NCBI RefSeq assembly: GCF_000417875.1 | Contig: NW_006920870.1 | Span: forward strand, 1,180,727-1,244,726 | Length of the DNA: 64,000 nt | Origin: Pseudozyma flocculosa PF-1 | Lineage: Eukaryota > Basidiomycota > Ustilaginomycetes > Ustilaginales > Ustilaginaceae | Direction: 5' to 3' | In this document: in pieces, positions 1 to 10,631 of the stretch | How the letters are laid out: every line of letters begins with the position of its first letter | Position numbering within the stretch: the first letter of the stretch is position 1 | Position numbers and translations under genes: made by a program | Notes under the pieces: generated by a model | What the model was told of the DNA's origin: nothing | What the model saw: only the letters and a program-made list of their open reading frames with translations | Database searches by the model: none

Positions 1-865
1 AGCAGGCGGTGAGCAGGCAGGCAGGGCAACTTCGAGAAGGTCAGCATGCCATGCATCCTGGCTAAAGCGGCTGGCTGGCCAGCCTGCTGCTTCGGGGGCG
101 TTCCGAGGGGTGAGCAGGCCAGCTGGGCTCCACGATCGCCGCATCGAGGGCATGAGGCCACCAGAGGCAGGCCACGGCAGGCGAGGTGGAGGTTGAGTCG
201 GCCAGGATGACGTCGGCTTGCGCACGTCGCCGGCATGCCCATCTATATGACGATTGTCCAGCGCTGGTCAGCCTGGCTCGGATCCGACATTGGCGTCTCT
301 CACCGGATGGCCCCCCCTTTTTCCTGAGCCAGGCTTTGGCCCGCCCAACCAGGGGCAAGAGGAGGGCGAGACCGTCTCGCGCCCGCAAGAAGCTGCCAGC
401 CCTTGTGGCGCTCACACGAGGTCAGAACGCCGCTTGTCAGCGCTAATTGGCAGCTCCAGAGCATGCCACCCCATCTGGTGCTCGAGTGCAGCGGGGCCTT
501 CGAAGGTCGACACTACTTTCACGCACGGTTGTCCAAGGGACGAAGACGGAACCATCGGACTCGGAGACGCACAGCAGCGCGGAGCCAAGGATGTCTTCAA
601 GAGATGAATTCAACAACAATTACAATGTCCCATGGAGATGGGGGAAATAGGTGAGATGTGGAGAGAGAGAAAGAGCGACGGATACAGGGGGGGGGACGCT
701 TTTATGCTGCGAAGTGGCGAGTACGGAAGGTCGTGACTAGTATGTATCGTGAACGGGAAACATGCGAGGGGAGGTCGAGATCAAGCAAGGGGAAGCGGAG
801 GGTAGGGACGCGGAAGACAGAAGCCAGAGGCGACAATGACAAGTGACAGGAGTCTTTTACGGAGA
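1..865. other. Intergenic / 3' flank of the desaturase gene
   Basis: No gene is supported here. The short open frames on both strands are mutually overlapping, have no recognisable domain, and are what GC-rich DNA gives by chance. The last 250 bases are purine-rich on the plus strand (GAGAGAGAAAGAG-like) and probably hold the 3' UTR of the minus-strand desaturase, whose stop lies at 866-868. The end of a gene outside the window cannot be excluded. Confidence 0.5.
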
Positions 866-2476
866 TCAGAGGAACCTGCCAAACTTGGTGTTGTCGACCT
901 TGGCGTTGGCCTTGAGCTCGCCGCGCTTGACAATCTGGTAAGTCTCGCCAGGGGTGACGTACGCGGCGGCCTTGCTGTTGACCCTCTTGGCAGCCTCCTG
1001 CGCGTTGAGCTGCTCGGCGGCCGCGGCCACGGCCGACGTGACGGCCGGAGGCGTGCTGTCGGTGGGCGTGGCGGGGCTCAGGTCCTCGTCGTCCGAGGTG
1101 ACGGGCGACGGAGGCGCACCGGCGGGGCGGTTGCTGCTGGTGCCGTTGGCGCGGTTTTCGCGCTCGGCCTTGGCCAGCTCGTCCTTGGCCAGCTGGTAGC
1201 CGCCGTCGAGGACGCCAACGCGCATCATCGAGAGGAGGTTGTGTGCCGCGTTCGAGTGGTCGTAGACGCCGCCGAGGAAGGCCGTGGTGGCGTCCTTGCC
1301 GATCTTGGCGGTGAGGAGGTGGCGGCCGCCGGGGTGCTCGTCAATGAACGACGACACGTCGTGGATGAAGCCGTGGACGACAATCAGGGGGCGGGTCTTG
1401 GACTCCTCGACAAAGTCGTCCCACGAGATGACGGGCAGGTGCGACGACGACTTGGGCCACTCGAGCTGCTGGCCAAACTCGTGCGCCTTCTGGAGCTGCA
1501 TCGCGAGGCGGCCCTTCTTGACCTCGTTGTCCGGGAAGGTCTTGAGGTGCGAGGCGAGGCCGAGGTAGCTCATCAGCGAGATGAACCACTTGGTCGGGTC
1601 GTACTGGTACCACTGGATGGCGTTGCGGAAGTCCATGGGGAACTGGTGGTGGAAGTTGTGGTAACCCTCGCCGATGGTGACGAGCGCGGTGACGAAGTGG
1701 TCGCGGGGCGTCATCTTGTTGTCGAACGAAGCCTCGCCAAGGTAGTGGGCCAGCGAGTTGACGCAGAAGGTCGAGTGGTGCACAAACACGAGGCGGGCGA
1801 CGGCGGCGTAGAAGAAGCCACCCCTCCAGTCACCCCAGCCGAGGCCGGCGACGAGCGTGGGGAAGGCGAGACCCCAGAAGAGGATGAGGGGCAGGTAGAA
1901 CTTGTGCTGGAACTTGATCACCGGGTTCTTGCGCAGGTCCGAGATGTCGGCCACACCGGGCTTCCTGCGCGGCTTGACGAGCATCCAGCCGAGGTGGGAC
2001 CAGAAAAGGCCAAAATGCGCACCGTAGGGGTCGAGGTCGGTGTCGGTGTAGCGGTGGTGGGCGCGGTGGCCGCGGGCCCACCAGTGGATCGAGCCCTGGA
2101 CGGCGCCGGAGCCCATGCAGGCGAGGAAGTACTGCAGTGGCGCCGAGGCGTTGTAGGCGCGGTGGGCCCACAGGCGGTGGTAGCCTGCGGTGATGCCGAG
2201 GCCGGTGAAGAAGTAGTAGACGGCGGCCCACGCGAAGGTGGCGGCCGACAGCTTGGTGGTGAACATGCCGTAGATGGCCAGGATCGGGGTCGAGGTGAGG
2301 GCGATGAACGAGACCCATTGGATCTCATTGAGGATGTTCTTGGCCTGGATCGGAGGGAGGGGCTTCTCGGTGGCCAGCACGCGTGCGACATAGTCGTCGG
2401 GGATGTTGGCGTCCGCGAACTCCTCCTTCTTCTCGACGGAGGCGGCCTGCGGCCTCTGCTTGAGCTGAGCGGCCAT
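866..2476 (-). CDS. OLE1: Delta-9 acyl-CoA desaturase with C-terminal cytochrome b5 domain (Ole1 type)
   Basis: Inserts the cis-9 double bond into palmitoyl- and stearoyl-CoA in the endoplasmic reticulum membrane, giving palmitoleate and oleate. The 536-residue single-exon product has the three di-iron histidine boxes of acyl-CoA desaturases: HRLWAH at about 100-105, HRAHH at 137-141 and HNFHH at 273-277. Hydrophobic membrane segments lie around 55-95 and 193-235. A fused cytochrome b5 domain follows at about 347-425, with the haem-binding HPGG at 381-384 and a second candidate haem ligand at His407; this fusion is typical of fungal Ole1 and supplies the electrons. A tail of roughly 105 residues rich in Ala, Ser, Thr and Pro follows; I cannot assign it. 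The ATG at 2474-2476 is the first Met before the conserved region. A TATAAAA element sits about 245 bp upstream. The fungal family is usually 450-550 residues, so the length fits. Confidence 0.96.
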   Translation of the reverse strand: MAAQLKQRPQAASVEKKEEFADANIPDDYVARVLATEKPLPPIQAKNILNEIQWVSFIALTSTPILAIYGMFTTKLSAATFAWAAVYYFFTGLGITAGYHRLWAHRAYNASAPLQYFLACMGSGAVQGSIHWWARGHRAHHRYTDTDLDPYGAHFGLFWSHLGWMLVKPRRKPGVADISDLRKNPVIKFQHKFYLPLILFWGLAFPTLVAGLGWGDWRGGFFYAAVARLVFVHHSTFCVNSLAHYLGEASFDNKMTPRDHFVTALVTIGEGYHNFHHQFPMDFRNAIQWYQYDPTKWFISLMSYLGLASHLKTFPDNEVKKGRLAMQLQKAHEFGQQLEWPKSSSHLPVISWDDFVEESKTRPLIVVHGFIHDVSSFIDEHPGGRHLLTAKIGKDATTAFLGGVYDHSNAAHNLLSMMRVGVLDGGYQLAKDELAKAERENRANGTSSNRPAGAPPSPVTSDDEDLSPATPTDSTPPAVTSAVAAAAEQLNAQEAAKRVNSKAAAYVTPGETYQIVKRGELKANAKVDNTKFGRFL

Positions 2477-4724
2477 GGCGGCTGCGACTGCGGTGGTGGT
2501 CGTAGCGGCGGTGGTGGTAGTGGTGATGGTGGTGATGTGGATGTCAACGGCTGCGGTGATATGCCGAGCGTGACGGTGGGGTGAGAGTCAGACGCGTTCG
2601 TGAGGACTTGCTCCGGGCAGAGTCGCGAGAGCGCTGAGAGGATGAGGGGGGAAAGAGGGAGGTGGGGGGTATGTGGTAGCGTGAGCGGATGTCGAGGAGG
2701 AGATGGGCCGTCAGCGCTTGGTTTTATAACACTCGACGAATAGCGGTCGGCCAAGGCGGCCTGGCGGTGGCGGCGAGCATGGGGTGCTGGGGCAGGCTGG
2801 GGGCTACGGATGCCGGCGCGCCCGCTCTGTCCGATGGGAGCCCTGCCGTGGTACCGCGGCCCATACAGCACTGCTGCCAAAACTCCACGCTGGCCCCTGC
2901 TTGTCTGTTCAGCAGCGGCGACGGTTTGCTGAGGCCAGGCCTAGACGCTGGGCGTAGCCGCGGGGCGGTGATGGTCCGCCGTCCGGTCGAGAGGATTTGC
3001 GCTGTCGGCGAGGCGGAATGGCAGAGGCCGGGATACCCCTACGTGGCGGCGACACAGAGGCAGGCTGGCACCTGTCGAAATGGGCAGAAAATTTCGTGCC
3101 GTGGGGGGCAAGGTCCCAGCCGACCCGAATGTTGGGGCGGAGGATGGCGGCGAGGCCACAGCGCAGGCTAGAGGCCACCGTGCGCCGCCACCCGCCAGCC
3201 TGCTCGGCCACGCACACACGCACGCACTCGCCTCGCTCCGCCCCGCCTCGCCTCGCCTCGCCACGCTCCGCCTCAGCTCGCCTCGCCGCGCAACGGGTGG
3301 CAAATCCAGACGCCCCCTCTGGCGGCCACCGAGAGCTCTTTCACACACACGCACACTCACACACACGCCACCACCAACACCACCATCACGTTCTTCGAGT
3401 TCGTCGACGACATCATCCTGGCGTCACAAATGAGGCTGCTAGCGGCAAGCGAGGACGGATAGCTTATCGCCCGTCACGGCCAGGACCGGTTGCGACCCGA
3501 GGGCCCCCCATTGCCAGGCAGGCCACCCACCACCACCGCCCTTCCCGACCGGCCTCGCCTCGCGAGCAAGCTTGCTCGATGCGAGAGTGTCCTCGAGTGT
3601 CATCGGTCCCGTGTCTTTCCATCTCTCCTCTTGGTGCCAGGCTAGCTATCGTCGCTAGCACGTCCTCTTTCACGAGCTCAGGTGTACGGTACGGTATCAC
3701 ACAGTCACCTTGCTTGCCTTTCTTGATGTGATACGAATGGGAAGACCTACTCGAGTTGCGTTGCAGCGGTGTCACGTAAGAAGGCGCGGTACGGTACCAG
3801 CCGTGGGCCTAGGCTGGCCTGGCTGGCCTGGCTACCTGGCGACGCCCCTGCTTCGCCTTGACCTTGTCCTTGCCGCCGCTCGTTTGGCGCACAACGGATG
3901 GCCGGGGTGCGCGATACGACGGCGAACCACCGGGCCCTGCGCTCCCCGAACTGGCCCGACCGCCGGACTCGCCCCAAACTTTTTGGGGGGCGCCCGCTCA
4001 ACATGTGAATAATCGAGCAGCCTCGGAAGTCGGAAAATTCCCTGGCTGCCGGCAGATCCTTTGACCGAGATTCGTTTTTTCTTCTCGGACGGGAAAGCAG
4101 GGCGACTGTGGCAAAAGCTCCGGCTCTCCGGGCCCAGTGCCACGCACCCGCATCTACTCGACGCACGGCTGGCGCTCGACGACCGCTCCACCAGGGCCAG
4201 GCTGAGCAGCGGCAGTCAGGTTGTGGCTCAGTCCATTCTCGTGACTCGTGACTATGACACAGTGACCGCCCGCAGGCAAGGTAGGCAGGCGAGGCAGGCG
4301 AGGCAGACAGAAAGAAAGCGATGAGTTGATTTGGGAGGGAGATCATGAGAAACCTCCGCGCTCGGTTGAATGACATGTGCAGGCTTCGTGACGTGATCTG
4401 TTCGTACAAGAGAGTGGACTGGGAACGAGGCAGGGAAGGGATGAGGGGATAGAGAGAGACCTGGATGCGACTACGAGAAGGTGAGTTTTGTTCTTGCTTC
4501 CTTTCACCGGTAGCGAAAGGAAGAGAGACTGCGAGAACTATGATACGGGGATGGAAGGGGGATGCGAGGGGCCATGGCCGCGGGGTAAAAGAGCGTACGT
4601 TGAAGTGCGCATGCAAGGGACGGGAGAGGGGGGCATGGCCTTCTTGAGACGAAGGGGACGGTGGAAGATAAGCACCGAGGAGAGGGGGGACGGATCAAGA
4701 GCCGGAGAGCGACGCGAGCTCAGC
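2477..4724. other. Intergenic: desaturase promoter and SHMT 3' flank
   Basis: The 2.2 kb between the desaturase start and the SHMT stop holds no convincing gene. It contains a candidate TATA box (2722-2728), runs of CGCCTCGCCTCG-type repeats at about 3225-3290, and a CA-rich stretch followed by an ACC-rich stretch at about 3345-3390. Overlapping open frames of 60-290 codons occur on both strands, but none shows domain content. Confidence 0.5.
2722..2728 (-). promoter_or_regulatory. Candidate TATA box of the desaturase gene
   Basis: The plus strand reads TTTTATA here, which is TATAAAA in the direction of the desaturase. It lies about 245 bp upstream of the ATG and is followed downstream by a pyrimidine-rich stretch that could be the initiator and 5' leader. 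AT-rich hexamers are rare in this GC-rich DNA, which makes the match more meaningful. No transcript data are available. Confidence 0.45.
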
Positions 4725-6392
4725 TCAGGCCGAGGGCTTCTTGATCGACGAGGTGTCGGGGACACCGGGCAGCGGGAAGCTGGTGGCAAACGCCTCGACG
4801 TCCTTGTTGAGCTGCTTGACGGCGTCGTTGTCGCGGGCGACCTTCATGAAGTCGACGAGCTTCTTGCCCGACACCTTCTGGATGTCGAGCGAGATCTGGA
4901 CGACGCGGTGGAGGAACTCGGCGACCTTCTCCATGTCGCCCTCGGTCATCGAACGGCTGGTGAGGGCGCCGGTGCCGATGCGGACACCGCCGGGGACGAG
5001 CGCCGACGTGTCGCCGCTGACGGCGTTCTTGTTGAGCGTGATGTGGGCCAGGTCGCAGATCTCCTCAACCTTGGAGCCAGTGAGGCCGAGCGGGCGCAGG
5101 TCCCACAGGATCAGGTGGTTCTCGGAGCCGTCAGTCTGCAGCTTGTAGCCCTTGGACGACAGCACCTTGGCAATCGCCTGCGAATTCTTGATGACCTGGG
5201 CGGCGTACGTCTTGAACGCCGGATCGGCGGCCTGCTTGAGCGCGACAGCAATGCCGGCGATGGTGTTGTTGTGCGGGCCACCCTGGCAGGCGGGGAAGAC
5301 GGCAGCGTTAATGCGGCCCTCAATGGTCGAGTCGCGGTCCTTGCGGAAGAAGATGAGACCGGCGCGCGGGCCGCGCAGCGTCTTGTGCGTCGTCGTCGTG
5401 ACAATGTCGCAGTACTCGAAGGGGTTGTTCTGGACCTGGGCGGCGACAAGGCCCGAGATGTGGGCAATGTCGGCCATGAGGTAGGCACCCTGGCCCTTGG
5501 CCGTCTCGGCGAGCTTGGCGTAGTCCCAGTCGCGCGGGTAGGCCGAGCCGCCGCAGATGATCATGCGGGGCTTGAAGAGGTCGGCGTTCTTGTGGAGACC
5601 CTCGTAGTCAATGTAGCCGGTCTTGGTGTCGACCTGGTAGGGGAACGACTGGAAGTAGATCGACGACGCCGAAATCTTCTTCTTGGCGGTGTAGTAGCCG
5701 TGGGTCAGGTGGCCGCCCGAGGGCAGGCCGAGACCCATGATGCGGTCCTGGGGCTGCAGGAGCGCAGTGAAGGTGGCAAAGTTGGCCGTCGAGCCCGAGT
5801 AGGGCTGCACGTTGACGCCCCAGACGGCGGGGTCGAGGTTGAAGGCCTTGAGCGCACGCTGCTGGCAGAGAATCTCGAGCTGGTCGATGTACTCGTTACC
5901 GCCGTAGTAGCGGGCGCCGGGCAGACCCTCGGAGTACTTGTTGGTGAGGATCGAGCCGTTGGCCTCCATCGTGGCGAGCGAGGTGAGGTTCTCGGAAGCG
6001 ATCAACTCGAGGCCAGAGAACTGGCGGTAGGTCTCATTGTCAATGATCCTCTGGACCTCGGGGTCCGCCTCGGCCAGAGGCTGGTAGAGGACCTTGTTCT
6101 GCAGCGGCGGGAAAGGGAAAAAAAATATCGGGGAGATTACAGGCGGTCAGCCATTGCGGCTCCAGAACGCTGGGCGGTGTGGGTCGCGAACCCATCATCG
6201 TCGACGTCGGTGCGCTTCCCGATGCTCTTCGCTACTCACGTAGTCGGTGGGGACGGCGACGGACATCTTGGTGGCGGTGGTGGCAAAGTGTCGTGGGGCG
6301 AACGAAGCAGGGGCAGCGCGAGGCAAGATGGAAGTGGTCGACCGGAGGAGGTTGGTGGCGAAACGGGCGGCGGTTGGCAGACGGGCGCTCAT
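4725..6392 (-). CDS. SHM: Serine hydroxymethyltransferase (PLP-dependent), probably dual mitochondrial/cytosolic
   Basis: Converts serine and tetrahydrofolate to glycine and 5,10-methylene-THF, feeding one-carbon units into purines, thymidylate and methionine. I read two exons, 6240-6392 and 4725-6098, around a 141-nt intron with donor GTGAGT and acceptor CTGCAG, phase 0, giving 508 residues. The second exon restores the conserved N-terminal stretch running into LIASEN. The PLP site is [13 protein letters not shown], with the Schiff-base lysine at about 290. Residues 1-42 are Arg/Ala/Ser/Thr-rich without acidic residues, as in a mitochondrial presequence. A second in-frame Met at residue 43 would start a normal cytosolic-length enzyme. 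A TATA-like CATATAA motif lies only about 15 bp before the first ATG, so transcripts starting downstream of it are possible. Family length is about 460-510 residues. The function is certain; localisation is inferred. Confidence 0.95.
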
Positions 6393-7651
6393 GGAGGACC
6401 AAGGGTTATATGGAGGTGGGGAGGGAAGGGAGCGGGGGAATGGGCCAGGAGCGAGGGGAAGAAAAGTGGAACGTGAACGCGCGATGGGGCGAAGGGCGGG
6501 GCGTGCGTGTGTGCGTTCGGTTCAGAGGCGGGCGGGCGGGCGAGGCAAGGCAAGGTAAGGCAACCGGCGCAGGGCAGGGCAGGGCAAGGCAGGGCAGGGG
6601 AGGAAGGGAAACTCGATGTGGCAACCGGGTACGAGCTGCGAACTTCCATCGATTGATAAGTGAAACGGCCGGGGCTCGCTCGGACGCTCCAGGGCTCGGG
6701 AGCTGTGATTCGTCGGACTCGAGTCAGGCCCACGTCGGGCGGGGTCACCGCCAGCAGCACACGTACAGCTGTCAAACCCGAAGGGAGGGCGGCGCCGTAG
6801 CCTGGCCTGGCCTGGCCTGCTCGAGGAGGGCGGGCGTCGGGCGGAAACATGCGCCCAGCCAGCTGCCACGGGCGAGCCTACGCCCTGACCCCCCCACCTT
6901 CCCTGCCTCCCAACGAGCGGAACGGTCATCCTTCGCACGTAACGGCGACGGCGACGGCGGTGGCGGCGAGCGGCATACCCTCTAGCTGGGCGGTGGCGGA
7001 AGCGTCGGCCTGGGCAGAAGCGGACGAGCGCGTGCCAGCGGCGAGCAGGCCTCGCTGGCCGGTGTTGGCAAAACTTTTCTTTTGCTCGCTCGCGGGCGGC
7101 TGGTTGTTCTTCTTCGGCTGGCGTTGCGGGCGCGCTGCGAGGGTCCTCGCTCTTTCGCCTTCTTCCCAAAAGAGGCAGGCTAGACCAGGCTGGAGCCGGG
7201 GCCACGGCGAGCGCCCGCCTGAGTCAAAATTTGCCAGCGTGCGAGCCAGCGACTGCACGCCGCGCGCGCAAGGGGTGGGCAGCCAGGTGCAGACCAAGCT
7301 GGGCTGCCGTCAAACGTGGTTGGAGTCGGGCGGGCGGACGGGCGGGCGGTCGGTCGACTTCCGGTCGGGTTTGCCGCCGCTGGGTCGGCCGGGCCCGCCG
7401 ACTGCTGGGCACCCGATGGCGATCATGTAAGCAGGGGGGGAGAGAACTTCGACCTCGGACCCGAGAGTCTCAATCAATTTGTGGCCCCCCGCGATCGACC
7501 CGGCCTGGACTGATCAGACTCGGCGCCGCCTCCACCAGCAAGGGTCCCTGTTTGAGCGCTAGCCCTGAGCCCGACACCTAGACGACCGCCTTCTCTCCGT
7601 TCCACCTCAGCCATCGGCCCTCAACTTTCCACTCCTCGCACCGTTAGCACC
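6393..7651. other. Divergent intergenic region between SHMT and Kin17
   Basis: This 1.26 kb region separates the starts of two divergently transcribed genes and must carry both promoters. It has GGGCA/GGCAA-rich repeats at about 6540-6600 and CCTGG repeats near 6800. I see no gene and no clear TATA element for Kin17. Confidence 0.5.
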
Positions 7652-8740
7652 ATGCCAAAGGCAGAAGCGGGCTCCGCCAAGGCGGTGGCCAACGCCATGA
7701 AGGCGCGCGGCCTCACCAAGCTGCGCTTCTACTGCCAGGTGTGCTCCAAGCCCTGCCGCGACGCCAACGCCTACAACAACCATATCAACTCGGAGGCGCA
7801 CATGCGCCGGATCGAGGCCCTCACGTCGTCGGGCAACCCCAACAAGATTGTCGACTCGTTCAGCGACGAGTTTCAGCGCGAGTACGTGCGCCTGCTCAGC
7901 CGTCGCTTCGGCACGCGGCGGATCAACGCCAACCAGGTCTACCAGGAGTACATCGCCGATCGCCACCACCTGCACATGAACGCCACCAAGTGGGTGACGC
8001 TCTCCGAGTTTGTCAAGCACCTCGGCAGGGAGGGCATCGTTCACGTCGAGGAGACCGAGCAGGGCTGGTACATTTCGTGGATCGACAACTCGCCCGAAGC
8101 CCTCGCACGGCAGGATGCGCTGCAGAAGATGAACCGCGCCAAGGTCGACGACGAGCAGCGGTCGCGCAAGCTGCTGCAGGAGCAGATTGAACGCGCAGAG
8201 AGGGAAAAGGCGGCCGCCGGAGGCTCCGCGGGCGACGTCGGGCCCAAGGTCGAGGAAGGTCTGAAGCGCGACGGCAACGCCCCGCTCAAGATTGGCATCT
8301 CGCTCGCGTCGAGCTCCAAGAAGGCGACAGCGGACTGCGAGACTGCCTCGGCCGCCACGGCCGCTTCTTCGTCGTCGGGCTCAGCTGAAGCTCCGGTCGC
8401 CGCCTCGCCCTCGGCGACGGCACCTGCTACGTCGGCGGCTTCTGCTTCGGCGACGCCCGCCTTCCGCATGGGCTTCAACCCGCTCAAGCAGGCCTCCAAG
8501 GCATCCTCGTCGGCACCGGCCGCTGCCGCTGCACCGCGAGCGTTTGGCGTCAACCCTCTCAAAGCCGCCTCGTCCTCCAGCACGGCTGCTGGCGAAAAGA
8601 AAAAGTCGAAGCCGCCAAGCTCCATGACGATGGCCGAGAAGATTATGATGGAAGACATGGAGCGCAAGAAGCGCAAGGCCGAGAGCGGCCGCATCGCCGG
8701 ACCCACGATGCAGCAGAACGTCAAGCGCAGCCGCTTCTGA
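7652..8740 (+). CDS. KIN17: Kin17-type DNA/RNA-binding zinc-finger protein
   Basis: Kin17 proteins are conserved nuclear nucleic-acid-binding proteins linked to pre-mRNA splicing, DNA replication and the DNA-damage response. This single-exon product of 362 residues opens with the family signature MPKAEAGSAK. A C2H2-type finger follows (Cys28, Cys31, His44, His50), and then a winged-helix-like Kin17 domain at about 55-165 containing the motif ATKWVTLSEFVKHLGREGIVHVEETEQG in outline. A charged coiled stretch (about 165-195) and a low-complexity Ala/Ser region (about 225-290) come next. Two short repeats of the form FGxNPLK are at about 274 and 302, and the C-terminus is basic and NLS-like (KKRK, VKRSRF). 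The C-terminal KOW/SH3-like domain of animal Kin17 is not evident, as in other fungi. The start has a good CACCATGCC context. It is convergent with the next gene, and divergent from SHMT. Confidence 0.93.
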   Translation: MPKAEAGSAKAVANAMKARGLTKLRFYCQVCSKPCRDANAYNNHINSEAHMRRIEALTSSGNPNKIVDSFSDEFQREYVRLLSRRFGTRRINANQVYQEYIADRHHLHMNATKWVTLSEFVKHLGREGIVHVEETEQGWYISWIDNSPEALARQDALQKMNRAKVDDEQRSRKLLQEQIERAEREKAAAGGSAGDVGPKVEEGLKRDGNAPLKIGISLASSSKKATADCETASAATAASSSSGSAEAPVAASPSATAPATSAASASATPAFRMGFNPLKQASKASSSAPAAAAAPRAFGVNPLKAASSSSTAAGEKKKSKPPSSMTMAEKIMMEDMERKKRKAESGRIAGPTMQQNVKRSRF

Positions 8741-9037
8741 TGTCGGTTGCCGCCGCTTGTCTCCATCCAGTCCGTTCGGCGCGCCGCCCGCCGATCCGCC
8801 GACCAGTTCCCAGCGCATGTATAGTACCGCTCACCGCCACTTGTACCACCACCGTCATGATACAGTCCTTTGTTCCGCCGCCCTGGTCAGAGCCTGCTCG
8901 TCGTCGCGTCGCGTCATTGCACCGCCAGGACGCCAGGCCGTCACGCGCGATGATATCCTCAGCTGCACCTCGCGGGACATCATTGGAAGCATCGCTGACA
9001 AGTCGAGTTGAGAGCGCGCGGGGAGGAAGGGGAATCT

Positions 9038-9838
9038 CTAGCTAGCGCTGACAAAGTTCCTCGCCTTGATCTTCTCCTTGTTGGCCTTCCTCATGGCCTT
9101 TTTCCGCTCCTTTTCCTCGCGCTCGCGCGTCTCTGCCTGGAGGTCGATCTCCCCGCGAACGGCTGCGTCCGCCAGGCCGGCAGAGATTGCCTCGCTGCTG
9201 AGGCCCTCGACGGGGAACTCTCCGTCCGTTGCGGGGGCGGCCTTGTTGAGGCCAGCGCCCGCCTTTGCCTCGGCCTTTTCCTTTGCCAGCTGGGCGGCGC
9301 GGGCGAGCTTGGCGTTGCGCTTGGCCGCGGCGCGCGCCTCGCCCTTGGACATTCCGGCCGTCTCGAAGGCGGCGAGGGACGAGGCAGAGGCGATCGAAGG
9401 GTCGTCGAGCAGCTTGAAGAGCCATGGTGGGTACGCAGCGTCCTCGAGCGCGACGGGGTCGGCCTTGTCTTTCAGGATCGAGAGGCCGGCGAGCACAGTG
9501 CCTGGTGGCGCGGCCGACGGGATCGATGGCGTCGATGATGTGCTCGCGACCGCTGTCGGCTTCTGTGCTGCTGCTGCGGCGGCGATAGCCGGAAGCGTGG
9601 AAGCGCGAGTCGGGAAGGATCCGGGTGGTCAGCGGAACCCTCGCGAGCCGCTCGGAATGACGATCGGCACCGTCTACGCACCTGGCTCAGCCTCCACCTC
9701 AGGCTCCTTTCCCTTGCCGCCCTTGGGCCCCCTAGAGACGATCCTTGACGTGGAAAAGGCGGCGCTGGACCTGTACGAGGGGCCAGCGGTGGCCTGGAGC
9801 GCCCTCCGCAGGACGGACCGTGTCGGTGCAGCGAACAT
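9038..9838 (-). CDS. MRPL37: Mitochondrial large-subunit ribosomal protein mL54 (yeast Mrpl37 family)
   Basis: A structural protein of the mitochondrial ribosome large subunit. Two exons are inferred, 9682-9838 and 9038-9573, giving 230 residues. The 108-nt intron has a GTGCGT donor, a CTGAC branch-like motif, and a run of in-frame alternative acceptors (GCAGCAGCAG). The start MFAAPTRSVLRRALQ with Arg and hydrophobic residues and no acids for about 40 residues is a mitochondrial presequence. The core mL54 signature follows the Ala/Ser/Thr linker: GTVLAGLSILKDKADPVAL and then EDAAYPPWLFKLLD at about 100-135. The C-terminal half is a Lys/Arg/Glu-rich helix ending KARNFVSAS. Family identification rests on the KDK-DPVAL-YPxWL block. 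The exact acceptor among the tandem CAGs is uncertain by 3 to 6 nt without a frame change. Confidence 0.88.
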
Positions 9839-10631
9839 GATGACGGGGGGGCGCAATAAGCTCAGGCGAAAGGCCAAGGAAGAGGTGCAGCAAGTCCGGC
9901 GCGCAGGTGATTGAGGCGTGAGGGTTGGAAGAAGGGGTGGCGTGTAGCGATCGACTGGATGTGATGGTGAGCAGCGGTCAGGAAGAACCGGAACGTATGG
10001 GGCGGCGATGCGGGTGGCTCCGCTTAGCGAAAAAGGTCGGGCGAGGCCGTCTCGGTGCCGAGAGGATTTGGCTGGCCAGGCCAGGGCCAGGGGCGGCGTC
10101 GGCGGTGGTGGGCGCAAGCACGCAGGCAGCCCTGTCTGCCAGCCAGCCTGGGTCCTGGCGAGGCGCGTTGCAGCCCAACACCCCTGCGCACGCCTCTCTA
10201 CCTCACCTTTCACCTCTCACCTTCCACCCCGGCCTCCTCCATCCTTTACCCCGGCTCCCTCACATTCATCGTGGCCTGTCCGTCTCGCTCTCGCATTCTG
10301 CCTCACCTCGACGCGTTCGTAGCCTGATCCGCTCTGTTGCGTAGCACGCACCGAGTTCACCAGCCAGCCATCGCCCCCTCGTAGTCCCGCACCACACTCT
10401 TTCGACCGTTCGCTCTTCGTCTTCTCAGCATCTCGCACACTCCTCGTGGCGTCACTCAACACGTCCGCCGTCATCGACATTGATTCTGTATCCCAAGCCT
10501 ACTTCCGAGGCTTCGCCAACTAGGCTATACCCGCGTTCGACATAGCAGCAGTCGCACACACAGAACGACCGCAAGCCCCCTCAGCCGACCCACCCGAACC
10601 ACCCGGCCTGCGCGACGAGCGACCGCCCGAC
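9839..10631. other. Divergent intergenic region between mL54 and the RGS gene
   Basis: This 793-bp region lies between two divergent starts. Its right part (about 10180-10620) is pyrimidine-rich on the plus strand, as expected of a basidiomycete promoter and 5' leader. I see no gene in it. Confidence 0.5.

Noticed and set aside
836..2584. 582-codon plus-strand open frame opposite the desaturase
   Set aside because: It mirrors the desaturase codons in antisense, is Val/Gly/Arg-rich and has no domain. It is a by-product of GC-biased third positions.
4488..6476. 662-codon plus-strand open frame opposite SHMT
   Set aside because: Antisense shadow of a clearly conserved gene, crossing its intron, with no motif of its own.
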